Shown in pieces: positions 26,753 through 35,000 of a DNA stretch of 64,000 nt (the stretch's first letter is position 1; each line of letters starts with the position of its first letter). This DNA comes from Pseudarthrobacter oxydans (GTDB taxonomy: Bacteria; Actinomycetota; Actinomycetes; Actinomycetales; Micrococcaceae). The position numbers and the translations under genes are program-made. Location: the NCBI RefSeq assembly GCF_013314975.1, contig NZ_JABTYH010000005.1, forward strand, positions 62,001 to 126,000, written 5' to 3'. The notes under the pieces were generated by a model. The model was not told the origin of the DNA, did no database searches, and saw only the letters and a list, made by a program, of their open reading frames with translations.

Positions 26753-27676
26753 CTACTGGATGCCCGCGAACACCTCGTTCAGTTCCGCCGTGAGCTCCTT
26801 CTGCACGGACGGCGTCCCGACCGGCTTGCCGTCGATGTGGTTGACCGGCGCCAGCAGGCGGACACTGGAGATCAGCCACACAGCGTCGGCGTCCAGCAGG
26901 TCCTGGGGCTCCAGCGGGCCGTATCCAAGTTCCCAGCCGGCTGCCTTGGCTGCGGTGAACAGCGCCCCCTGCGACGTTCCGGGGAGGATCCCGCTGTCCA
27001 GCTGGGGCGTGATCAGGCGCTTCACTGACGTGCCGTCGTCGGCCTTTTCCACGTGGGCCAGCAGCACGGTGGACGTGGGGCCCTCCAGGACCCTGCCGTC
27101 CGAGGAGATGAAAATGACGTCGTCCGCGCCCTGCTTGTGGGCGTGGCGCAGGGCGGCCATGTTGACGGCATAGGAGAGTGTCTTGGCGCCCAGCAGCAGC
27201 CAGGGTGCACGCTCGGCGGCGTCGCTGTCGTAGCCGCGGTCCAGGAGGATCACGTCGATCCCGGTTTCGCGCTGCCGGCGGGCGCCTGCGCCCACAGGCG
27301 AGACCTGGACCCAGCAGTTGGGGGCGGTTGCGCCCTCCGCGCCGCGGGTCACCACGAGTTTTACCACCAGTTCGTACCCGGCCGGGGCAGGGTTCTGGAC
27401 CCGGTGCTCGGACAGCGCGGTGGCAATGGCGCGGCGCCACTCGTCCTGCCCCGGAATGGCAAGGTCAAGCGCGTCTGCGGAGCCGGCCAGGCGGTCCAGG
27501 TGGGCCTGGATTTTCCGGACGTTGCCGCCCACCGCCAGCATGGTCTCGAAGACGCCGTCGCCCCGGGTGGCCCCCTGGTCTGTCACCATCAGCTGCGGCT
27601 GCGAGGCGTCAGCCAGCCGGCCGCCGGGGAAGGCGGGATCCAGGAAAACGAGAACCACGGGCACAGGAGAGGTCAT
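26753..27676 (-). CDS. pabC: Aminodeoxychorismate lyase (class IV aminotransferase family)
   Basis: PLP enzyme that splits 4-amino-4-deoxychorismate to p-aminobenzoate and pyruvate in folate synthesis. The 307-residue chain has the class IV pattern QGATRGDGVFETMLA, the cofactor lysine in LLGAKTLSYAVNMAALRHA and GRVLEGPTSTVLL. The PabB fusion lies 1.6 kb away on the same strand, with cardiolipin synthase between them on the other strand. Branched-chain aminotransferase is an alternative by family, but the genomic partner favours PabC. Confidence 0.85.
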   Translation of the reverse strand: MTSPVPVVLVFLDPAFPGGRLADASQPQLMVTDQGATRGDGVFETMLAVGGNVRKIQAHLDRLAGSADALDLAIPGQDEWRRAIATALSEHRVQNPAPAGYELVVKLVVTRGAEGATAPNCWVQVSPVGAGARRQRETGIDVILLDRGYDSDAAERAPWLLLGAKTLSYAVNMAALRHAHKQGADDVIFISSDGRVLEGPTSTVLLAHVEKADDGTSVKRLITPQLDSGILPGTSQGALFTAAKAAGWELGYGPLEPQDLLDADAVWLISSVRLLAPVNHIDGKPVGTPSVQKELTAELNEVFAGIQ

Positions 27677-27718
27677 GGCTCCAGCTTAGTGCGGCACCCC
27701 ACCGATAAGCTGGGCGGA

Positions 27719-29248
27719 GTGCCCCGGCCGGAAACCGTCCGCCGGAGCTCATTTTTCCGGGGGTTATCTCACGTGTTGTGGCCATTTTCGCTTGCCGGCA
27801 CCGCTCCAGGGTGGGTGGTTGTGGTGCTGGGTATCGCCGACCTGGTGATCAGGGTGCTGGCTGTGGGCATCATTCCAGGCAACAGACGGCCCACCACGGC
27901 CATGGCCTGGCTGCTGGGCATCTTCTTCGTCCCGTTCGTGGGCATCATCCTGTTCCTCCTGTTCGGCAACTTCAAACTGTCCAGCCGCCGGCGGGAGCAG
28001 CAGCAGCAGGTCAACGAAAGGGTGCGGGCCGGGATCTCGTCCCTTGCCGACGTCGAAAGCGACTACCCGGGCCCCGAGTGGGTCAAGTCCGCCGGGGAAC
28101 TGAACCGCAGGCTGGGGTCCCTCCCCATGGTGGACGGCAACTCGGTGGACCTCATCCCTGGCTATCCGGATTCCATCCTGGAAATGACCAACGCCGTCCG
28201 CAAGGCGAAGAAGTTCGTCAACGCCGAGTTCTACATCATGAGCACGGACCATATAACCGACGAGCTCCTGACGGCCATGGAGGAAGCGGCGGAACGGGGC
28301 GTGGAAGTCCGCGTGCTGTTCGACCACATCGGCACGCTCCGGGTGCAGGGCTACAGGAAACTGCTGAAGCGGCTGCGCGCCGGCAAGATCCAGTGGAAGC
28401 GGATGCTGCCGCTGCTGCCCATCCATGGCCAGTGGCGCCGGCCGGACCTCCGCAACCACCGGAAGATCATGGTGATCGACGGCGAAATTGCCTTCACGGG
28501 GTCGCAAAACCTGATTGAGCCTTCCTATAACAACCCCCGGCACCGCAAGGCAGGCCGGGAATGGGTGGAGCTGATGGCCTGCCTGCGCGGGCCCATCGTC
28601 ACCACGCTGAACGTTGTTTTTGCCACCGACTGGCTCAGCGAAACGGACGAATCGCTGGAGCACCAGCTGCAGCTCCCGGCCAACCCGGAGCCGGGGAACG
28701 TCACCGCCCAGGTGGTTCCCAGCGGCCCGGGGTTCATCACCGAGAACAACCTGCGCCTGTTCAACACCCTGATCTACTCGGCCCAGCACCGGATTTCCAT
28801 CTGCAGCCCCTACTTTGTGCCGGACGACTCCCTGCTCTATGCCATCACCACAGCTGCCCAGCGCGGCGTGGAGGTGGAGCTGTTCGTGTCCGAGAAGGGC
28901 GACCAGTTCCTGGTGCACCACGCCCAGCGGTCCTACTACGAAGCCCTGCTGGAGGCCGGCGTCCGGATCTACCTCTACAAGGCCCCGTTTGTGCTCCATG
29001 CCAAGCATTTCACCATCGACGACGAGGTGGCGGTCCTCGGCTCCAGCAACATGGACATGCGCTCCTTCTCCCTGAACATGGAAGTGTCCGTGATGCTGCT
29101 GGGCGAGGACATCGTCACCAAGATGCGGGCCGTGGAGGACACGTACCGGGACATCTCCCACGAGCTCAAGCTGACGGACTGGATCAACCGGCCCCTGGCG
29201 GCCCGCTACGTGGACAACGTGGCCAGGCTGACCGCCACCGTCCAGTAA
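27719..29248 (+). CDS. cls: Cardiolipin synthase (phospholipase D family)
   Basis: Membrane enzyme that makes cardiolipin from phosphatidylglycerol. Two N-terminal helices (about residues 35-85) are followed by two phospholipase-D HKD motifs: HRKIMVIDGEIAFTGSQN near residue 245 and HAKHFTIDDEVAVLGSSN near residue 430. Length, about 509 residues, is normal. The GTG at 27719 is used; another GTG at 27773 with an upstream GGGGG run is also plausible and would still keep both helices. It ends 13 bases before the convergent pabB fusion. Confidence 0.92.
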   Translation: MPRPETVRRSSFFRGLSHVLWPFSLAGTAPGWVVVVLGIADLVIRVLAVGIIPGNRRPTTAMAWLLGIFFVPFVGIILFLLFGNFKLSSRRREQQQQVNERVRAGISSLADVESDYPGPEWVKSAGELNRRLGSLPMVDGNSVDLIPGYPDSILEMTNAVRKAKKFVNAEFYIMSTDHITDELLTAMEEAAERGVEVRVLFDHIGTLRVQGYRKLLKRLRAGKIQWKRMLPLLPIHGQWRRPDLRNHRKIMVIDGEIAFTGSQNLIEPSYNNPRHRKAGREWVELMACLRGPIVTTLNVVFATDWLSETDESLEHQLQLPANPEPGNVTAQVVPSGPGFITENNLRLFNTLIYSAQHRISICSPYFVPDDSLLYAITTAAQRGVEVELFVSEKGDQFLVHHAQRSYYEALLEAGVRIYLYKAPFVLHAKHFTIDDEVAVLGSSNMDMRSFSLNMEVSVMLLGEDIVTKMRAVEDTYRDISHELKLTDWINRPLAARYVDNVARLTATVQ

Positions 29249-29260
29249 CAACTCCTGTGG

Positions 29261-31336
29261 TCAGGCATCCGGGAAGTCCGCTCCCAGGGTGGAGAGGATG
29301 CCGAACGCCTTGGTGCGGATTTCCTCGTATTCGTCTTCCGGATCTGAATCCGCGGTAATGGCACCGCCGACGCCGAGCGTCAGTTCCGCCGTTCCGTCGC
29401 CCCGGGCGTTGATCACCAGCGTCCGGATCGCGACGGCGAGGTCCGTGGCTCCATTCAACGAAAAGTAGCCGATCGCTCCCGAGTAGACCCCGCGGGCGCC
29501 GCCTTCCAGGCCGTCCAGGATGGCCATGGTGCTGATCTTGGGTGCGCCGGTCATGGATCCGGCGGGGAAGCAGGCGGCCACGGCCTCGGCCCGGGAGGAA
29601 CCGGGCTTCAGCTGCGCGTCAATGGTGCTCACCATCTGGTGGACGGTGGCGTAGCTTTCAATGGCGCAGAGCCTGCTGACGGTCACCGAGCCGGGGATGG
29701 CGAAGTGGCTGAGGTCATTGCGGAGCAGGTCCACGATCATGATGTTTTCAGCGCGGTCCTTCAACGCTGTGGCAAGGTCCGTGCGCAGCCGGGCGTCCTC
29801 CGCGGGGTCGGCAGCCCGGCGGCGGGTTCCCTTGATGGGCTCGGCGCGCATCCCGCCGTCGGCCGCGATCTTCAGGAAACGCTCGGGCGAGGTGCTGGCC
29901 ACCGTGAGGCTGCCCAGGCGCAGGTAACTGGCAAAGGGTGCGGGATTCCTGCGGCGCAGCGCCAGGTACGTGGGCCATGGATCCAGGGCATCTGCCGGAA
30001 TGTCCGCCGACAGGGCAGTGGTCAGGCAGACCTCGTAGGAGTTCCCCTCGCCGATCTGGTGCTGCGCCGCGGAGATTTTGGCCAGGTACTCCGCGCGGGT
30101 GTCCCGGCTGCGGAACGCCGCCGCCGCCGGGAGCACGACGCCGGTGCTGCCGCCGGCTTGCGCTGCCGCCCCGGCGGTTTCCACGGCGGCCCGCCCGGCG
30201 GTTTCCACGGCGGCCCGCGCCTGGACCAGCCAGTCATCGGCGTCGGGGGCGTCAAGTGCCAGGAGCCAGGCGGCTCCTTCCGCATGGTCCAGGACCACGG
30301 CCCTGCCGGCGAAGATGAGCGCGGCATCGGGGGTGGGGGCGGGAAGGTCGGTGCCGCCGGTCTCGCGCTTGAGTTCGTAGCCCAGGCAGCCGAGCCAGCC
30401 GAGCGCGAAGCCGCCGGGGTACGCCTCGGGAATCTCAACGGCGGAGAGCCCCCACACGGTGTCCAGCCAACGGAAGAAGGGGCCCTGCACGGTGGCGGTG
30501 GCGCACCCCGCGCTCAGCAGGCTGTGGCCTGAACGGTGCGTTACCGACTGGCCGAACGTGCCGCCGTCGTCAGCCATGATGCTGAACCGGCTGCGCTCCG
30601 CAGCCTCCCCGGCCTCCGTGTCCGGGGCACCCGCGTTTGAGGAGTCCAGCCAGACGGCGTTGGCCGAACGGCCATACAGGGAACCGAAGAGTCCCGCGGC
30701 GTCCGGACGGACGTTCAGCCGTTCCGCGCGGAGGCGCAGTCCCCGGCGCGCTGACAGCTCTGGCGCCAGGGCAGGCGCCAGCGAGGGAAGGTAGGGGAGG
30801 ACCTGCAGCACGTCAGCCGGTGCCGAGCCGTCGGCGGGGTTCAGCACGCGGACATCGGCGTCAAGGGGGACCTTGTCCGCCGCGAGCCATTCCTCTTCCT
30901 GCGCCGCCCACTGGTCCCAGAACGGCTCATAGGTTTCGCCGTCCCGGTCCAGCGCACGGGTCCGGCGCACGTCGTCCGGAGCCTCGGCCCAGATCACCGC
31001 GCTCAGCAGGGGGCGGGCTGCGGCTGCCGCCGCCCCCACGCCCTCCACAATGACGATCTCTGCCGGAAGCGTCACCCGGGATTCGCCGTCGTCATGGTTC
31101 TCCCAGTCCCAGCAGACCCAGGAGGCGGCCTCCCCGCGGCTCAGGGGCGCGAGCACCGTGGAAACATACCTCTCGATGCCTGCCGCGAGTCCATTCCAGC
31201 CGGGGTATATGTCCTCGAGATGAAACAGGGACACCTTGTGGTGGGCGCGCAGCCTGGCGGCCAGTTCGACGGCGAGCGTCGTCTTCCCAGCGCCGGAACG
31301 TCCGTCAATGGCGATGATGACGGGGGCTGGGCTCAT
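29261..31336 (-). CDS. pabB: P-loop kinase-like domain fused to aminodeoxychorismate synthase component I
   Basis: A 691-residue fusion. Residues 1-190 form a P-loop NTPase of uridine/nucleoside kinase type with Walker A DGRSGAGKTTLA, a LFHLEDIYPGW segment and VIVEGVGA. Residues about 215-690 are a chorismate-binding enzyme: GGFALGWLGCLGYELKRE, ASTSPERFLKI, AEPIKGTRRR, ENIMIVDLLRNDLS, PAGSMTGAPK and GVYSGAIGYFS. The last set matches PabB, which converts chorismate to aminodeoxychorismate with an amidotransferase partner. An exact 24-nt tandem duplication at 30171-30218 lengthens an Ala-rich linker. The kinase-like half usually is a separate protein; its role here is unknown. Confidence 0.9.
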   Translation of the reverse strand: MSPAPVIIAIDGRSGAGKTTLAVELAARLRAHHKVSLFHLEDIYPGWNGLAAGIERYVSTVLAPLSRGEAASWVCWDWENHDDGESRVTLPAEIVIVEGVGAAAAAARPLLSAVIWAEAPDDVRRTRALDRDGETYEPFWDQWAAQEEEWLAADKVPLDADVRVLNPADGSAPADVLQVLPYLPSLAPALAPELSARRGLRLRAERLNVRPDAAGLFGSLYGRSANAVWLDSSNAGAPDTEAGEAAERSRFSIMADDGGTFGQSVTHRSGHSLLSAGCATATVQGPFFRWLDTVWGLSAVEIPEAYPGGFALGWLGCLGYELKRETGGTDLPAPTPDAALIFAGRAVVLDHAEGAAWLLALDAPDADDWLVQARAAVETAGRAAVETAGAAAQAGGSTGVVLPAAAAFRSRDTRAEYLAKISAAQHQIGEGNSYEVCLTTALSADIPADALDPWPTYLALRRRNPAPFASYLRLGSLTVASTSPERFLKIAADGGMRAEPIKGTRRRAADPAEDARLRTDLATALKDRAENIMIVDLLRNDLSHFAIPGSVTVSRLCAIESYATVHQMVSTIDAQLKPGSSRAEAVAACFPAGSMTGAPKISTMAILDGLEGGARGVYSGAIGYFSLNGATDLAVAIRTLVINARGDGTAELTLGVGGAITADSDPEDEYEEIRTKAFGILSTLGADFPDA
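30171..30218. repeat. Exact 24-nt tandem duplication inside pabB fusion
   Basis: The 24 bases at 30171-30194 are repeated without change at 30195-30218, adding eight in-frame codons (AAVETAG-type) to an alanine-rich linker. The reading frame is kept. Confidence 0.9.
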
Positions 31337-31352
31337 GGAGTAGAGCGTACCT

Positions 31353-31475
31353 TTATCCCTGCCGGGCTTTCATCCGCGGGTTCTTCTTATTGATCACGAA
31401 CGTACGGCCGCGGCGCCGGACGATCTGGGCTCCCGGGATCTTCTTCAATGCGCGAAGTGAGTTGCGGACTTTCAT
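31353..31475 (-). CDS. rpmJ: Ribosomal protein bL36, cysteine-free (type B) form
   Basis: A 40-residue protein starting [12 protein letters not shown] and containing [15 protein letters not shown], the type B L36 pattern. The zinc ligands of the standard L36 are absent, so this is the C-minus paralogue that replaces the zinc-binding form during zinc starvation and frees zinc. AGGAG lies eight bases before the ATG. It follows a CobW-like gene by 54 bases on the same strand, and that gene carries a Zur-type box, so both should be Zur-controlled. Confidence 0.93.
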   Translation of the reverse strand: MKVRNSLRALKKIPGAQIVRRRGRTFVINKKNPRMKARQG

Positions 31476-31529
31476 GATGTGCTCCTGGTGGGTGGGTTGG
31501 ATTGTTGGTACTGGTTGGGGAAAAGAAGC

Positions 31530-32660
31530 TCAGCCGGCCTGTTCAAGGCCGAAGGGGTCGTGCAGGTTCTTGCCTGATGCCAGTTCCTCGTCCGTGAGCT
31601 GGCAGGAAGTGAGGAGGTGCCCGAATTCCGCAGCGTCGAGGTCCTCGCCGGTGGCCGTGATAACCGTGGCGGCAGGTGCCGGCATTCCGTTGCCGGCCGG
31701 AACTCGCGTGGCGGGAACGTCGTCCCACGCCCCGGTATTCTCGAGCCAGATACGGGGGCCGACGCCCTGGATGGCAATGCGGCACTCCGGCGCCGAGGCA
31801 ATCCAGAGGTGGCCGCGCACCACGCAGCAGCCTTCTGCCAGGGTTGCCAGGGCCTGCCGGAAACGTCCGGGGTGCAGTGGCCGTTCGACGCGCTGGACAA
31901 CCGTCGTGAACGGCGAAGCATTCCGGGTTCCTGCGCCCCCGGTCCGTTCTGCGTCCGTCCCAGGCACCGTTCCGGAGGGCACTGTTCCGGGGGCAGTCCG
32001 GGCCAGTGAGCCCAGGTAGTGGTGACGTCCCGGGCGGACCTCCTTCGCGCTGGCCGCCAGATCCGCGTGGGGCGCAAGCTGCCGGACCAGGTGCAGGCCC
32101 CGCTCCCGGCCCTCCGGGTCCGGTGGCACGATCTCCGGTTCGGTCACCAGGACGGTGTCCGCAAAGGCCAGTTCGCCGATGAGGCATTCGCCGGGCGTCC
32201 GCTCATCCTCCACCATCGGCGTGAAGCCGGATTCGTACAGGGTATGGGCGTCCCAGATGTGGTCCTCCAGGGCATCCGGAGCCAGCGCGAGGATCACAGA
32301 AGAGACGGTGGCACGGTCCGCGAGTTTTTCGTTGAGCGCAGTGATGGCGGCGTGCGCAGGGGTAGCCGGTGCCAGCCCGATGATGATGGGACCAGGGGTT
32401 CCCTTGCCCGGGCTGTCCTGGATGAGGCGTTCAATGCCGGGCACCAGGTCCAGACGGACGGCGCAGCTCAGGCATCCGTGCTCCAGGAAGGACTCCCCGC
32501 GTTCAATCTCGCCGGCCCCGGTAAAAGTCCGCCGGACCACCGTCCCGTTTTCCAGCAGGTCGTGAAGGACCACGATGCTTCCGGGGCGGGCAGCCGCCAG
32601 GTCCTCGCAGGCCTGCTGGCGGCAAAGGGCATCCAGGGAAGTGACAACGATGAGCTCCAT
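31530..32660 (-). CDS. CobW-like protein (zinc-homeostasis type) lacking Walker A
   Basis: A 376-residue CobW/COG0523-type protein. Members are GTP-driven metallochaperones, several induced by zinc shortage. The conserved metal motif is seen as HGCLSCAVRLDL (Cys63 and Cys66), and the C-terminal CobW_C region contains RFRQALATLAEGCCVVRGHLWIA. The N-terminus, however, reads IVVTSLDALCRQQA where GxxGxGKTT is expected, so the GTP-binding P-loop is missing. A perfect Zur-type palindrome lies 15 bases upstream and rpmJ (type B) follows, defining a zinc-starvation unit. It may work without GTP hydrolysis or be a divergent paralogue. Confidence 0.85.
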   Translation of the reverse strand: MELIVVTSLDALCRQQACEDLAAARPGSIVVLHDLLENGTVVRRTFTGAGEIERGESFLEHGCLSCAVRLDLVPGIERLIQDSPGKGTPGPIIIGLAPATPAHAAITALNEKLADRATVSSVILALAPDALEDHIWDAHTLYESGFTPMVEDERTPGECLIGELAFADTVLVTEPEIVPPDPEGRERGLHLVRQLAPHADLAASAKEVRPGRHHYLGSLARTAPGTVPSGTVPGTDAERTGGAGTRNASPFTTVVQRVERPLHPGRFRQALATLAEGCCVVRGHLWIASAPECRIAIQGVGPRIWLENTGAWDDVPATRVPAGNGMPAPAATVITATGEDLDAAEFGHLLTSCQLTDEELASGKNLHDPFGLEQAG

Positions 32661-32673
32661 GCGCCCAGACTAG

Positions 32674-32690
32674 TTGAGAATGATTCTCAA
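32674..32690 (-). promoter_or_regulatory. Zur-type operator
   Basis: TTGAGAAT-G-ATTCTCAA is a perfect 8-1-8 palindrome that fits the actinobacterial Zur box (TGAnAATGATTnTCA). It lies 14 bases upstream of the CobW-like start. The combination with a zinc-free L36 gene favours Zur over Fur. Confidence 0.85.
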
Positions 32691-32722
32691 TTACAAACCA
32701 AGGTCGTGTGCCGGACTTTGGG

Positions 32723-33262
32723 TCAGCGGTCCTGCCGCTGCAGTTCCGCCCTGCCCAGGACTGTGGCTTTGATGTGGTCCACGATTCCGGGGATTGCTGC
32801 ATGGATCTGGTGCCAGACGGCGTCGAAGTCCGCGTGTCCGCCGTACCAGGGGTCCTCGATGCCCTGGTCCAGGAGGTCCAGGCCGGACATGGCGGGATCG
32901 AAGCTGCGGAGCATGCGGATCTTTTCCAGTGACTCCTGGTCCGGAGCGGCTTGGCTGAGCCAGGCGTAGTGGTCGATATCCAGCGCAAGGATCAGGTCCC
33001 TGGACCGGAACCAGTCCAGCTCCCATTCGCGGGCGATGTGTTGCTCTGATCCAAGCTGGGTGGCCGCGAGCCTGCGGGCGGCCCGGGGGTCAATGGGGCG
33101 TCCGGCCTCATAGCCCGTGGTTCCTGCCGAGTCCACCGTTACTAAACCGTCCAGCCCCTCGCGTTCAAGGGCCGCGGCGAGCATGAGCTCAGCCATGGGG
33201 GACCGGCAGATGTTGCCGGTGCAGACGGCGATGACGCGGTATGGGCTCGACGCTGAGTTCAT
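32723..33262 (-). CDS. Low molecular weight protein-tyrosine phosphatase
   Basis: A 179-residue LMW-PTP. The catalytic P-loop VCTGNICRSPMAE (Cys14, Arg20) and the general-acid segment EDPWYGG near residue 140 are both intact. The start at 33262 gives the usual short N-terminus; an ATG at 33274 is also in frame and neither has a strong ribosome binding site. Such enzymes dephosphorylate protein tyrosine, often linked to capsule or signalling, but no kinase is nearby. Confidence 0.88.
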   Translation of the reverse strand: MNSASSPYRVIAVCTGNICRSPMAELMLAAALEREGLDGLVTVDSAGTTGYEAGRPIDPRAARRLAATQLGSEQHIAREWELDWFRSRDLILALDIDHYAWLSQAAPDQESLEKIRMLRSFDPAMSGLDLLDQGIEDPWYGGHADFDAVWHQIHAAIPGIVDHIKATVLGRAELQRQDR

Positions 33263-33316
33263 GAAACTAAGCATGCGCGCTATCGGCCGGATTGGCCAGA
33301 GATCACATTCATATTG

Positions 33317-33355
33317 CGTGACGGACTTGTAAATAGGTTTTCTAATTCCGTCACG
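33317..33355. other. Inverted repeat between lysE-type and phosphatase genes
   Basis: CGTGACGGA at 33317-33325 and TCCGTCACG at 33347-33355 form perfect 9-bp arms around a 21-base AT-rich centre. It may be an operator in the phosphatase promoter region or a weak terminator for the LysE-type gene. Confidence 0.4.
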
Positions 33356-33374
33356 GTAGGTACTTGAACGGGGC

Positions 33375-34001
33375 CTAGTGCATGACGGCCAGGAGGATGC
33401 CGACGCCGACAAAGAGCACCCCAAAGACCTTGCTGAGAACCATTTGTCCACGCGCCGAATGCGTAAACCGCTGGAAGGACCGGGCGGCTGCCGCGAAGAA
33501 GAACCACATCACCAGGATGTCGATGCCGATAATCGTGGCCGTCAGCACGGCGTACTGGGCGAGGAGCGGCTGTTCAGGCCTGATGAACTGGGGCATGAAC
33601 GCCAGGAAGAAAATGATGGCCTTGGGGTTGAGCAGGTTTACCCACAACCCCCGGCGGAAGATGGACCAGGCAGGTTCGTTCCGGAGGGCGGCGGATTGCT
33701 GCTCTTCGACATTCGGCTTGCTCAGGAACTGCCTGATGCCCAGGTATACCAGGTAGGCGGCGCCGGCAAAGCGGATGACGTTGAAGGCGACGGGAGAGCT
33801 TGCCACCAGGACGCCCACGCCGAGCGCCACGATCACCACGTGGATCACCAGTGCTGCCTGTTGTCCCAGGATGCCCCAGATGGACCGGCGGAACCCGGCA
33901 TTCAGGGAATTGCTCATGGTGTTGATGGCTCCGGCGCCGGGCGTGAAGCTGATCAGTGTTCCGGCGCCCACCAGGGCGAGCCAAAGGGAGAATTGCACCA
34001 T
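33375..34001 (-). CDS. LysE/RhtB family amino-acid exporter
   Basis: A 208-residue membrane protein with about six helices. The N-terminal TLISFTPGAGAINTMSNSL and the central LWVNLLNPKAIIFFLAFMPQF are family signatures. LysE proteins export amino acids or related solutes; the exact substrate is unknown. It reads toward the LMW phosphatase, separated by 112 bases containing an inverted repeat. Confidence 0.88.
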   Translation of the reverse strand: MVQFSLWLALVGAGTLISFTPGAGAINTMSNSLNAGFRRSIWGILGQQAALVIHVVIVALGVGVLVASSPVAFNVIRFAGAAYLVYLGIRQFLSKPNVEEQQSAALRNEPAWSIFRRGLWVNLLNPKAIIFFLAFMPQFIRPEQPLLAQYAVLTATIIGIDILVMWFFFAAAARSFQRFTHSARGQMVLSKVFGVLFVGVGILLAVMH

Positions 34002-34101
34002 CCAAGTTTAGTGGCCGTTGACGCCGCCTCATCACCTGTTTGCCCTGCTTGCGGGCCATAACTGCCGTGCTGCGAGTGCGGCCGCCTGGACAAGTACCGG
34101 C

Positions 34102-34920
34102 TCAAGCCCGGGCGATGACCTCACCGTTGGGGATCAGGAACCAGCCGTCGTCGGTGGAACCCCAGCGGTGCCACCCGGCCGAGATCCGGGCCAGGTCAGC
34201 GGGATTGGCGAAGCCGTATTCCAGCGCCTGCTCCGCGAAGGCGGAATGAAGCACGCGTTCCCCCCACACGCGCGCCTGCCACCGCCGCTGCTGGCTTGTG
34301 GCATAAAGCCAGTTGCTGCTGGAGGGTGCCACGTCGCTAAAGCCGGCCGCCTGCGCCCAGCTGACCAGCCGGCGGCCGGCGTCGGGTTCCGCCCCGTTGC
34401 GCCGCGCGATGCGCTGGTAGAGCTCCATCCACTCGTCCAGTTCCGGAATGGCGGGGTACCAGCTCATGCCGTGGAAATCGGCGTCGCGCACGGCAACGAT
34501 GCCGCCGGGCTTGGCGACCCGCCGCATCTCACGCAGCGCCTCCACGGGGTCTGTAAGGTGCTGGAGCACCTGGTGGGCGTGGACGACGTCGAACGTCTCA
34601 TCATCAAAGTCCAGGTCGTAGATGTTGCCAGCCATGAACTCCACGTTGGAAACCTCGCGTTCCATGGCGAGCGCCTTTGCCTGGGCGATGATGTCCGGTG
34701 ACCGGTCCAGGCCCGTCACCTTGCCCGGCGCCACCAGGACGGCGAAGTCGCAGGTAATGGTGCCCGGGCCGCAGCCGACGTCGAGCACGCTGGCTCCGGG
34801 TGTGAGGTGCGGCAGGACGAACGCTGCCGAATTCTCGGCGGTCCGGGCGGCATGGGCGCGGACCACGGATTCGTGGTGGCCGTGCGTGTAAACGTCGTCT
34901 TCAGGCTGCTGCGCACTCAT
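34102..34920 (-). CDS. Class I SAM-dependent methyltransferase
   Basis: A 272-residue methyltransferase with the Rossmann SAM motif VLDVGCGPGTITCDFA, the acidic VTGLDRSPDII strand, and FDVVHAHQVLQHLTDPVEALREM (motifs II-III). The C-terminal half has RWQARVWGERVLHSAFAE, seen in a group of actinobacterial methyltransferases without known substrate. The ATG at 34920 is only 15 bases from a 66-bp palindromic element, which therefore lies in its promoter or leader region. Confidence 0.87.
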   Translation of the reverse strand: MSAQQPEDDVYTHGHHESVVRAHAARTAENSAAFVLPHLTPGASVLDVGCGPGTITCDFAVLVAPGKVTGLDRSPDIIAQAKALAMEREVSNVEFMAGNIYDLDFDDETFDVVHAHQVLQHLTDPVEALREMRRVAKPGGIVAVRDADFHGMSWYPAIPELDEWMELYQRIARRNGAEPDAGRRLVSWAQAAGFSDVAPSSSNWLYATSQQRRWQARVWGERVLHSAFAEQALEYGFANPADLARISAGWHRWGSTDDGWFLIPNGEVIARA

Positions 34921-34934
34921 AACCAAACGCTACC

Positions 34935-35000
34935 CCCAACCAGGTAGCAGCACGTGTCCTTTTGACCCCTCAAAACGACATGTGCTGCTACCTAGTTGGG
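34935..35000. repeat. 66-bp imperfect palindromic element, copy 1
   Basis: Two 31-base arms with a 4-base loop; 28 of 31 positions pair. The ends read CCCAACCAGGTAGCAG and CTGCTACCTAGTTGGG. The stop codon of the MarR gene (TAG, 34992-34994) lies inside the element. A second copy of the same length is at 45115-45180. Confidence 0.88.

Noticed and set aside
27764..29251. 495-codon frame antisense to cardiolipin synthase
   Set aside because: Plus strand holds both HKD motifs; the minus frame is compositional shadow.
32674..32690. Palindrome as a Fur (iron) box
   Set aside because: Symmetry also fits Fur-family sites, but the controlled genes (zinc-free L36, CobW-like) are zinc-starvation genes, so Zur is the better call.
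34935..35000. Palindromic element as a simple rho-independent terminator
   Set aside because: Stem is far longer than a terminator, lacks a T-tract, and recurs almost unchanged at 45115-45180, which favours a repeat family.
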